DNA of 64,000 nt from Litoditis marina. Its lineage: Eukaryota > Nematoda > Chromadorea > Rhabditida > Rhabditidae. Positions 25,655-37,700 of the stretch are shown piece by piece; position 1 is the stretch's first letter, and each line of letters begins with the position of its first letter. The notes beneath the pieces were generated by a model, which ran no database searches, was not told the origin of the DNA, and saw only the letters and a program-made list of their open reading frames with translations. The DNA lies in contig OZ038435.1 of NCBI GenBank assembly GCA_964036275.1, forward strand, positions 34,714,228 to 34,778,227, written 5' to 3'. The translations under genes were made by a program, and so were the position numbers.

Positions 25655-25749
25655 TTTTTATAATACACGCTGTTCATGTTGAATTACAAAGTTGCGGCTG
25701 CTTTTAGAAAATTATTTCACTATAGTCTGCAAGCATTTGGGTATATTTA

Positions 25750-25765
25750 GTTTCTCTCTCAGACT
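25750..25765 (+). promoter_or_regulatory. Acceptor-like site just before TRAPPC11 start
   Basis: TTTCTCTCTCAG is followed by ACT and the ATG. It is either a trans-splice acceptor or the end of a 5'UTR intron. The preceding polyadenylation signal is only about 100 bases upstream, a spacing seen between genes in nematode operons. Confidence 0.5.
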
Positions 25766-28700
25766 ATGGATCCGGTTGAGGCTGGAGATTGGTTGATTGG
25801 AAGGCCCAAACAGCTAGTTTTCCTGACTGGTCTTGACCCTGCGAATAAAAAGACCCACAACACGCTTGTGAACACTTTTGGGTACGATTGTATTTCTTGA
25901 ACATATATGAACAGAGTACATCGCTAGTTCGCCCTCTTACCTAAGCTATTGTTTTGTGAAAATGGTTTTCCTTATCTTTGAGTTGAGGGCGAGAGTACAT
26001 CGCTAGTCTCCTTGGACGTTGTCCGTCTGTAAAAAATATTCTTACACAAGTTAGGGAAGTGGGAGTTGCCTTAGAAAGAAGACACAGGCAATTTCTCGAC
26101 GACAACTTTGATAGTTTCCTTTACTGTCACTGATGTTGGGAGTTTTTCGATGGCCAGTATCAAAAGTATCTTCCTTGTATACCGTCGATGCTCTCACACA
26201 TGATATTTAGTTCTACAACATCGGACCGTCAGTTACTAAATCTACGAGTGGTTAGTGGAGAGTTGGACCTTCCATCCAAAAGAGAAAAGACCGTTTCAAA
26301 AGGTATTTATTATTACTTCCTTGCTCGAACTCGTCTTACTATTGCTATCTGCTCACCTGAGCCAAATCCATGCGTAACTGGATATTTCTTTAACCATTAG
26401 GCTCTAGTTGACCATTTTAAATAACCACTTTGTTAACTGTTTTACAACGTTTCTGAGTGAATACGCTGTGACCAAGTGGTGAACAATAGGGTTCCAGCTC
26501 CAAACAATCGACCAGGAACTCGGTTGATGGTTATCTGATGTGGTTAACAAAATGTTCGGTTAAACCCAGAAATTGCCATGTTCAGTAGTCTAGCTGTTAA
26601 CATACATATTAATTAAGGTATTTTGCGCCGTGACTGGCCTGTGAAGTATTTGAACCGTGTCCCCTCTATCATCGTTCTTTTCCTAAATTTGGATTGGGAT
26701 CATCCCTCTTGGAACGGTACGTGCGTGGTTATTTTTCTTCACATCGGTTTCGCAACAAGAGGTTGCTGCAGTTTTTCATGAAACTCGCAAGTTTTTGTTA
26801 ACAGTTCATTCTTTTGGGAGTGTTCTTCTGCTCACCAAATTCTGCCATTCCAAGTATGTATCCTGTAATGATGCGTTCATGATACTATGCTTTGGATAAT
26901 ATGTTCGATTCAGAAAAGAAAACCGAAGCAGAAAGTAAATGTGAAAGTATTCGTGCAAGTTGTCGGCAAGGTAGTCGTCTGGCTGTGGTTCTTCTACAGG
27001 ATAGGTAAGCTTTAACTACTTTTCTTGGATGTAGTGCATACATGTATGGATTTCTGAATCATTCTGAAAAGTATGAGAGCGAATGACAACCCATGTTATC
27101 CACAGGGACAACCGTTTCACACACTTCATGTTATCATTTGTTCTTTCTTAATCTGAAATTGACACTTCCATGATTCTGAGAGATGAAAACTTTCAAGTTA
27201 GGAAGCATAACCAATTCCGAACTGGTATGGTTAGAACTCTGCTCGATGTTACCGAGATCTTGATCCTATGTTTCCGCTTTGCAAGTTATCATTAATCAAC
27301 AAGTGATAAGTATAATAAACACCGAGGAGTGTTTGTTTTCCAGGTCCCTTCCCACCCCAAGTGATGACCCTCTCGCCACCGAACGAGCACATGAACTCTG
27401 CCAAATTTGTCATCTTAGTCCGAAGCAGTTATTTGTAGTACCTCTGCTGGGGGATCTTCAGGTAATACTTCGTTAGTTACGTGAACGATAGCCCATACTA
27501 AGTAATTCGCGAAAGTTGGACTATTTTCGAAGCAAAATCATGGAATTTAATGGTTTTTCGATTTGAAAAAAGCTTCCTTTCTGTGAATTAGTTGCACTTC
27601 ACGCATCACTGAATACCGAATTTCTAGGGCTACGTGGTCAAGCTCGAAGCAGCATTTCATGAGCTAGCTCAAGGATTCTACCAACAAAAACTGAAGGTAC
27701 ATTTGCTTTCTGATTCTTTTTTTCTGATAATTAAACTGGCCTTTCCATAACAAAGACCTCATTCATTGTGTGTTTCTTCATTTCTATATGTTTTGCTATT
27801 GGCTGATAGCTGATACCCAGTTCTTTTAATCTCAGACTATTCGAGCGAGATCGATTCCCAACAATACTCCCGCCTTGGTGGTTCGTCAGCTCTTCAAGCT
27901 GGCGTTTCTCTCGGAATTACGTCAGGATACTCATACTGCATTGAGGTACTGTTGTTATCTGTGTTATCGCCTACGAATAGTTGATCTCGGTCAGCATACG
28001 GGATGTCCAGCTTCTCAACTTTGCAATATTTCTGTTATTAATCAGATTCTCAAATGCCTTACCGAATTTCAAATCCAACCCTACGTTGCAGTGAAAAGTA
28101 CTCTAGAGTATGTACAGTTTTTGACATTTTAACGAGTATCAATCGTTCCCTTATTAGATTATTGATCATTTTTGTGAGCTGCATTCAGGAACTACCGACT
28201 CGCCTATGAACAATGCAAGGACAGCATGGAACACTGGAATGGCCATGACATTTTCGAGTGGAGAAGTGTAGTGGGTCTGCTGAACTACAAGGTACGATTA
28301 TTGTTCTTGTTGCTGGTGGTTCTTAATGTTTCGTAGAGACAATGCTAGTTAAACGTTATAGAAATGTATAGTTGAACCAGTTCAGATGTGCGAGTTGTGT
28401 TTTCTGCACAGCACGGCGGTAGAAGCTATAAATCAGATGAGGAAGCACCAGATGGCATTCTTCTCGGCCCCTCCCGGCACCTACCCGACACCGGCCCTCG
28501 CCTCTATTGAACACCAACTGTGGAAGGCGAAACAGGTACCTCACTTCAGCAGCGGTTTCTGTACTTAATGACTTTCACTTTAATGACTTTTAGTTTTGGA
28601 TGACTTATTCTGGTTGCTGTGACTAAAGAGCCAGAAGAGTTGAACGGGCTACAGTTCGTAATACATTTTTGAAACGGGGCTGTTTCGCTGTTAAGCAGAG

Positions 28701-31700
28701 TGATTGCACGTCTTTCGAGCATCAGTCATTCCTCACCTGTGTTCCATAGACACCTTATTAGCATATTTACATATTTACGGTTGCACATCGTTCACACAGC
28801 CATATTATACCACATATTTATTGTTCAAAGTTGTTTTACAATCGCGCATGAACATGTTCACTACGTAGTACTATATTTTTGAGTTGTGACTGAAAAATAG
28901 GCAGTCTAAAGGTCAGATGAGAACAGTGGGTGGACTGCTCTCACTTTCCTTAACAAAACACGTGAACCCTTAGAAAAGTGTATAGTAATAACCCGTTTCG
29001 TTCAACGCGAAGCATATTCTCTAATTTCTTTTTGATCCCAGAAGTTAGACATAATTGTTTCCATCCAGCTAATGTTGTTGTTCTGCAGTGCTGGCACTTT
29101 GCCCAGTTGTTCGAGCAGGCGGTTGTGAACGGACTGACCGCCCTGGCCACCCTGAATCCGGGAACTCATCTGGACACGGCTGCCTCCCTCTACTCGGCTG
29201 TCAATAAGGAAATAGCCGTTCTGAAGTCGTGTAAGTTTCTTTAAGCTACTTGTGTGACGAATACTTGGTATTTTTGAACCACTTCCCGAAGAGGGATTAG
29301 GTTTTGGCGTTCATATTCAGGAAAATATGACTTATATGAGTGACTGAAAGTATGAAACATGGTCATTTTTTTTCGTGAATTAATGAAATGGCGGAACTTT
29401 ACTTTTCTAATTCAAGTGAATGTGTGTTAGCGATATATATTTCCTCCTAGTTTAGTTCTACGTAGTTTGTTATTCCAGCCATCCCGGTCACTACGGTCTA
29501 CCCAAATCCAGATCCCTTGGCTGCTGAAACGGTTAGTTATGCATATAGGATATTTGGGTACTCCGCGGTGTTTAATAATTTTTTGTGGTAGCGGAAAGAT
29601 GGTTTGGATTCGGTTTGATTGATTTATTGGCTGTTCTCCAGGTATTCTTCGGCCAGAGACCATGGCGGGTTGGATATGATGGTGTGGCGCCTTCAAATGT
29701 GGAAGCAGATGCTATCAATGCCATTGTGGTAAGTGAAAGATCATTTCGTCGTTGCTAATGCTATTAATTTGTGTATTACCTGTTTCATTCGTTTTTCACT
29801 TCTTGGTATTCATAATTACACGAGATAGATGTCAACCGTTACGTGACTGTGTTGATGCTATGACTGCCAGTTTATATTTCCACTTCCACCTCTAAAGTTG
29901 AAGAACATGCGAAATGTATATTTTTGTATTTTTGACGAACCGACTCAATCGATGATCTTGAAATACACATTAGCTTTCAGCAACGTCTGGTTGTGAACCA
30001 CGAGGGTGTCATTTCTCTGCTGACAGCCGCCATGGGACAGTACAAACGGTACGGATGCTATCGTATGCAGAAGAAGGTCATGAATGAGGTAGGTTCATTG
30101 CGGCTCCCATAATTATGTGTTCTTCATAGTATATATGGTTATTTGGCTGGAAAAGTCCTGCAGCGGTGTATACCTGTGTCCTTTGCTTAAAAAGAATAGT
30201 GGTACGTCGCGAAATTGTAGTACGAGATAACGGGGGAGGCTTGAGAGGAGGGTGCAAAGCACCAAAAAGCTCTTTTTGCGCTCACCGAATAATAAGCATT
30301 AATTGCACTTCTTTATACCATGTAAATATTCTTACAGAGTTATAAGCTGTTACAACATACCTATGGCAAAACGGTTAACTAAGGGTTGTCTTGGAAGGTC
30401 GCTGGAGTCAAAGCACAAAACTGATGAACGGATACAAACAACACAACCGAGTGGTAACTAGTAAACAGACGAGGTGTGCAAACCGAGCTTAGTTACACTG
30501 GCCAAGTATTTCTCTATTACTTGTTTTTGCTGCAGATGGCAGACGTGTACTACACAAGTGGCGACTGTTCGCGGGCCCTTCAGCTGTGGTCGTTGGTGGT
30601 ACGCGACGGTCTTCCCAGTTCCGTCCAGATGAGCATTCTCAATAGAGCCTCCTGGGCCGCCTACGTTATTCCATCAATAAAGGTTAGTGTAGTTGTACAA
30701 CCAGGTGTGGCAGTCAAATATCGTTTATACCAGCGATGTTCTCAAAAATGTTCGCCGTCATCAGCTGCGAAAGATGTGGAATCCGTTCAGATGTTGCTCC
30801 GGCAACTTCTGTTGTCTACAAGGATTTGATCCGCTCACACTATCTATATGGCGAATGACATGGCCCTAACGTGGGGCGACTCTGTTGATGCTGCATTAAA
30901 TCACCCGTTTTTCTTACAATCGAGATTTTGAACTACCCTATTTTCAAAAAGAAGCGCACATTACTGGTAAAAACCTCTCATCGTGTGTTTCAGCTTATAC
31001 CCACGTAAAAAACCTGATTTTCATTAAATTCACATGGACAACAAAGTCGCGTCTTGTATGGCATGACCTAGTAATGAGGGTTACCCGTATCTGCCTACAC
31101 ATTCTACGGACCTGTGATTTATAGTATGTTTGTAGGAGTACGTGTGGTGCTGTCTGCAATTGCTGCAAGGAGATCCATCGATGGAGGAGGGTTTGATGTC
31201 AGTTCTGAATGGGAAACCACCGGCGCCCCCTTCGGACAGTCACACTCTCAGTCAGGAAATGGTCAGTCTCTACCTTCACAGACGTCCCTTATGTCTCTGA
31301 CTTTAAAAACCAGCCAGCTATGGACTGAAAAAGTCCAGTGCGCTGGTAGGAATTCACCACGGCTGGTTGAAAACAGTATGGCGTGTTTTTCCATTCAATT
31401 GTAAACTTATCGATTGACTGAAGGCTTGCTCGTCAGCCTTTTTCGCTTCAATGAGATATTCACAAACACATGAACAACAGAAAAGCAATATCCCGAAAAT
31501 TTATTTAGAAAATGATGGTAGGTGCAAAAGGTGTAAGCTTACTGAATGGTGATAGCAATAGGATAAGGGAAAGGTATCGTAAAATAGAAAAAAATCAATA
31601 TCTTTGTTGAATTTACAGCTAGCCCAGTACCAATCAGCCTGGTCGAAGGTGCTCTCGGAACCACAATTCTTCTCAGTCAATGCCTCTCGGATCAACTCTT

Positions 31701-34700
31701 TTCTCACAGTTCAGGTCAGTTTATCGCGCGGAGCGCGAAGCGCTCTGCGTGAGTTGTCTTTGGTTTGGCCATTGCGGACTCGTTTTTTCCTTTCAATTGA
31801 GAAAACGCTTCAAAGATGATATTTTTTTAGAAACTAACAAAAGAGAGAGTTAGTGAATCACAAATTGAATATTGTGTGAACATTTCAGCCAAATCGGATA
31901 ATTTTCGCCAGAGTTATGGTTTCGTGTCGTTGTTGAAAAGTTCCGCCGTAATGCGTCCCTGGTCCCTGGTCCCTCACGGAATTGTGTCCGCATCGTAGTG
32001 GAAAAACTACTAGATCGATTTGGCCCAATTTTGGAACATGTGTGCTAGGGCAAAAGTTAGCTCGGGGCGCAAAACTTGGGAATCATATAATTTCATTGGC
32101 GCCAGGCGCGGGCGCCAATAGGCGCCAAAAATGGCAAAACACTAGTTGTCGTCAATTACATTGTTTCAAATTGATAGAAATTGAATACTTTAGTGTAAAA
32201 GCTGGATTTCATTCTGCGAAACTCAAATTTTCGTTTTGGCGCTCGGACTAGGCGCCAAGTGGCGCCGAAACCTGAACACACGACCTCGTCAATAGAATCG
32301 TCTGAAATTTGTTACAGTCAATGGTGATCACATGGCATATAATTCGGTTAGTCTGAAAATGCAAAAAGTCTGTTGGCGCTGGCGCCAAAGTTTGAAAAAT
32401 GTCAGTTGTAAACTGTTTCAAGTTAATATATAATGAATTATCTAATGTGAAATATAGATTCACATTTTCCAAATAGAATTTCATCTTCTGGCGCTCGGAA
32501 CAGGCGTCAAATGGCGCCAAAACCAGAACACACGAAATCGTCAATTGAGTCGTTTGAAATTTGCTCCATTCAATAATTAACAACTCAGAAATTTCATTCT
32601 GTTTTGGCGCCAGACGCGTGCACCAATTGGCGCCGAAACAAAAAACAAAAAGCTCCAACATGAAAGTTTGTAATTTGGTAATGATAATGATCACTACATT
32701 GCAAGTGAGTTGGTGTCTCAAATATTGTAAATTTGTCAATGGCGCAGTTCCGTTTGCCTGTCGGCGCCAAACCCGGTGTACATGTCATAGTCAATCGACA
32801 CGTTTCTTCTTTTTGTTCAGTTGTTGATAATCACGGGCTGAGTAACTCGCGTTATAATGCAATACCAGCAATTTCATGGCCTACATTCGGCTTTTTACAA
32901 ACAAAAAACTGCCAAATAATGAAGTAACAAGATCCGATTTACAAGAAATTTGAATTTACAAGAGATTTGATGTAGTGAATTCACAAGATTCACTCTGTGA
33001 ATAGGCGAAATGGGAAGTTGTAAGAGTACAACTAGCAAAAAGAGAACAATTAGTAAAAAGTGGGGGAACCAACAAATGTGTGAGTTGTGTTTGGTTCGAC
33101 CTATATATCAGCAAAAATTGAACAATACAAATTTCTGTGATACTGTAGCAGAAGTATTCTGCAAAAATAGAACAACACCAATGTTGCACAATGGTTCACA
33201 ACGCACGCATGTCGTCGAAGTCCACATGAAATACCCTTCGGCAACTTCTGAACTATTATGCGGGCTTTGTAAACCATTGTGCAACATTGGTATTGTTCTA
33301 TTTTTGCAGAATACTTCTGCTACAGTATCACAGAAATTTGTATTGTTCAATTTTTGCTGATATAGATGTCGAACCAAACACAACTCACACATTTGTTGGT
33401 TCCCCCACTTTTTACTAATAATTCATTCGTTTCAAATCAACATGACCTATTCACATATTCTTCGAAGCAATCCGTTTATCGGATACTGTACGGTACCATG
33501 CCTGAGTCCTTGTATTTTCGTTGTACTTATGTGTACCGGAGTATGATGATTGCCTTCTTTATCGACTATCTAGCTTAAAATATGTTGCCTGTAGTTGTTA
33601 TGTTGTTATAAGTTCTGAGCTTTTACAGGTGTATTTCATACCGTCTGATGATTTTGAGTCAACGCGTAGAACGTATTTCTGTGTGGAAATCACATCATCT
33701 GCCAAACAAGTTCTTCAGTGAGTTTGAAAAATTATGGCCAATTCTACAACTAACCCGGTTTTTAGGTAACCTAACCCTTTTTTGGTAACCTTTTTTTCAG
33801 GTTACTTGAGTAGGTAACCTCTAAGTAACCTCAAACCAAAATCGGGTTACCATCAAAAATAACAATAAAAACGAGTTTTCAAGCCAAATTTGAGGGTAAC
33901 CTGTTTTTGGTTTTAGGTTACTTTCCGGTTACCACCGAAGTAACCTGAAAAAAGGGTTACCAAAAAAAGGGTTAGGTTACCTAAAAAGCGGGTTACATAT
34001 AGAATTCACCAAAAATTAGTTCTTAGTTTTTCTTAGCATGTGCTCATCTGCTCCACTGTGTGGAACATGTGTTAATGTGGCGTTTTGACCAGTTATTATA
34101 ATTTTGCCAGCGGCTCTTTTATGAATTGAATTAGGTTCATTTATTGATTCAAGACAGTATACTATACACTATCCCGAAACGGACTAGTGCACGAAATATA
34201 TGACTTTTAATTCTGGGAGATATTTCCAGATTGTCCAAGGTGGCCATACTTTTCGACTCGTTGGCCTCTGGGAATAAGAAAGGAGTAGTAGACGACAGTT
34301 CAGCAGTTTCGGTGGAGCGCCAGGTACCAGCTGGGGAACCAGATCGGTCTTTGGCTAAATGGATCTCCGACTCATTTAGGGATACGCATTGAATACTGTG
34401 ATGGGACGAATAAACAAAGCATTTAGACACCAAACAAACCCAGACCCAACAAAATACAACCTGTGACATTAAGAGAAAGTTTTGTGAACGATTGACCATG
34501 TTAACGGATTAGAAAACTAAATGGAGCGTTAATTTTGGTGGTTTCTTCGCGAGAGACATGGAGAGCTGATGTTCTTCTTTATAGAATGTGGCCCTGATGC
34601 CAGGTGTAACTAGTTCCTTCACGGAGCTTCTGGTTCTATCTGAAGCGTCTTTCGAGGAGGGAAACACGATTTCGGTAGGTAGACAGAAGTTATCGTTCAG

Positions 34701-37700
34701 CTATGATTGTCACATTGTATACAACCTATAATGGCTTTTGGTGGAAATGGGTGTGTTTATATTAAGAAGACATTAAAATGATATCCTTCAATAGAACCTA
34801 TGCACACTTCTGTTCGGGTGGGTTCCGACTGCAAAAAGGCATACTTGAGGGTGCTTTCATAAGGTATCGGTAATCTGAGTCATCGAGAGTAAGGAAGATG
34901 TTCACTAATAATGTGAGTAATCATGTTTCATCACTTTATTCAATGAAAAACAAAGACAATAACTGTGGTAGAGGTTTGAGATATCGTAGGCAAGTTATCG
35001 ATTGATTGTAGATCAGTCGTGTGGTCCTGGATATTGGGCAGCGGACGGGGGTGTTCGGCCACATTGAGTTCGACTCCTCCGCCATCAACAAACAGTGCCG
35101 GATCAGAAAGACATCGTACGGTGTCACCACCCTAAAGTCAGTTTATCAACAATTATACTCCGGTTGTCCGATTAGCCAGAAAAATCTCGAAATCGGGTTC
35201 TTTTTCTCCAATATGATGAAAAGTTGTCTGTTTTCGCTGCAAGCACGTGAGGTGAGCTTCAAATAGAAGTTTTTTAATTTTTTTCAAATTACTTTTTTTA
35301 ATATTTAATTTTTAAAAACAATTTTCCAAATTTTATCTGTAAGGAAACTTTTCTGCAGAACAATCGGCCTTCGTGGGTGTATCGCTTACCATGCTTATCG
35401 TTTGTGTATGTGCAGAGTTCCGGCGCTGACTGGAGGACTAGTGGTAGAGGACAGTCGAGAAGTGAAGTGTCTGGTTGGAGAAGTGGCCGACACCCAGCTG
35501 GTACTGAAGAATACCACACCGAGGACTGTCACCAATGTAAGGTGAGCTAATGCACAGTGTTACCAGCCACGTCGTTGCCAAGTAACCACACACCAGTTTT
35601 CCGATAAGATTTAGGAAAAACTGAGTGCCCTTTTCCCGATATCGAGGATGGTCAGCAAAATCATAGTGTTCGGCAAAGGTGCATAGGTTAATCACTTGTT
35701 TCTTTACTGGTGTGTGCAAGTAACAGAATTGCGTCTGTGCGAAACGCATAGGTGATTTTAGTTATCAAAAACTCTGCGTTGAGGGAAGTTCGAATCCCTA
35801 ATTTTCTCGTTTCGGCGATGTTTTCTCGTTTGAATCACTAATAATTATTCTTTGCCCCCATTCGTGTTGTACAGATTCTATTTACTCATTTTTGTGGAAA
35901 AAAGAGAAAGTAGTTGTCTCTAATGTCAACTAATTGAGTGAAAGGCTCTCCACTAATGTGCTCTTATTTGATGCGAATCCGAACAAAGCCATGTATCCAC
36001 TCTCAATAAAATACAGGAAGAATACTTGTAATCCGATTGTGTGGGTGGTAGGGTGATCATTTGCTACTGGGAAGTAGAAGATTATAATATTAAAAAGTAT
36101 AGTCGTTTCTCCGAAAAATGCTATTCGTATCATTTCCGAATTTAATTTCATCAAAAACGGCTGCCATTTACAACCGTATTAGTCAACGTTGTTCCGGGAA
36201 TAGAACATTGGGTGGAATAGAGTTGCTTCGAAGGATGGACGAGTTTTCACATGAAACTTAACATGACAGCCCCCTTAAAGTAGTGATTGGTTCTCAGTCG
36301 ATAGCATGTGAAAAATTGAGGGTTTCGTTCGGTCAGCTAACCTATGAGTTTTCTTTTCATTCTCACGTTCACCTTGGAAGCTTATCAATGGAATGTTTCA
36401 TAGATTACTGCGTTTCGTAAAAAAATATTTCCGATTCACATTCTGTTACAAGGGTTTCAAATGTTTTGAAAAACTGTAACGTGGTGAAAACAACGTAAAA
36501 CGGTAAAACTTTATTAGCACGCTACAAAATTCTTAGTGGAAATGCTGGTCATTGTGTTTCATGCATCTATTTCTTGGTCTTTCGGGGTAACCCCTTCGCA
36601 TATTTGTTTCTTAACATTGTCACGTACTGTTCAGTCATGCGCTATCAAAGATTCAAAAGCCAACTGTTTGTATTTGCACTTTCTCTTACTGTGCAAATGT
36701 AGGTATGCACCTTAGCTTATTAAAAGTGAAGGTTCGTGGTATGGTTATACACGACTCAGACGTGTGTCGTTGATGATAGAGAGAGTTTAAATGAGAAATG
36801 TGGATGATACATAATTGTTCTCAGGTGTAGGGAGCCGTGATCCTTTTGACACTGCGATTGTCACTGTCTCAATTTTCATTCATTCAAATTATATTGTGAA
36901 AAGTTTACGTAGAACATCATTTGATCTTGCCACCTTTACCTCATGTTTGGTTCGAACAATGCAACCAACGAATTAAATAGATGGCGAGGTTCATTGACAG
37001 TAGAAAATATTTTAGTCCATTTTCACCAAGGGGCGAAGAAAAGCCTGGCTAGTGATCCGATTGGAAGAGTATGTAGGTCGGTTTGCTTTCTCCAGATAGC
37101 AGAGAAGAGCCTTGTTTGAGTTTTCCGGCAGTGTATGTTTGTGTGTCGGCTGCCTCCCCTAGTTGGTGGTGTTTCAGACTGGAGTTCAAGCGGAACGAGC
37201 AGCCGTCGACGGCGGCGGCGGCGGTGCTGTTCATGGACGCGGCCAACGAACTGAACACGGACCAGGTGGTAGACTGCACGGAAGAACTACACCCACAAAA
37301 CACGGTACGCCATGATAAGAATAAGAATGACGATTATGTGGTCCAATCGCAACGCTTCAGTCCTTCAAACAGCAATACATTCTTTAGTTGCACTTTAATG
37401 GACCGTTGACACGGGATTGGTCCACATTATCGTCGTCCTGCTTTGATATAAGACTGAAGTTGCAAAAATAGCTTCATTTCCATTTAGGGAACAGAACATC
37501 GAAAATTAGTATCGAATCGCTTGTTTCATTGATATTGGGAGCTTCGGATGGGGTAGTAACTTCTGTTCTTATGTGTAAAGTACAGATATCAGTTGTATGT
37601 GTTACAGATGGCGAGTAGAATTTGGTTTATTATGTGGTTAGCAGTCATATCTTCTCATATTGTATCAGAACTTGTGTTTTTTTGCGGGTTATTGACAGTA

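Larger units (their letters stand above)
23912..25670 (+). ncRNA. Putative non-coding snoRNA host transcript
   Basis: Five short exons alternate with the snoRNA-bearing introns: 23912-23983, 24208-24281, 24518-24594, 24829-24892 and 25116-25191. Each follows a CAG or TAG acceptor, begins ATRTGTGWGG or similar and ends GTGAAG or GATGAAG before the donor GTTAGT. A last exon from 25407 ends after AATAAA at 25649. The exons resemble each other, so the whole exon-intron unit (about 300 bp) was duplicated. The exons lack a shared long open frame; most ATGTGTGAG starts meet a stop within ten codons. The first exon(s), between about 23400 and 23720, were not resolved. The host might instead be an extended rps-29 transcript. 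Confidence 0.6.

Noticed and set aside
32248..32739. 163-codon open frame on the minus strand
   Set aside because: It is made of the degenerate GGCGCC tandem repeat, with repeated low-information peptides.
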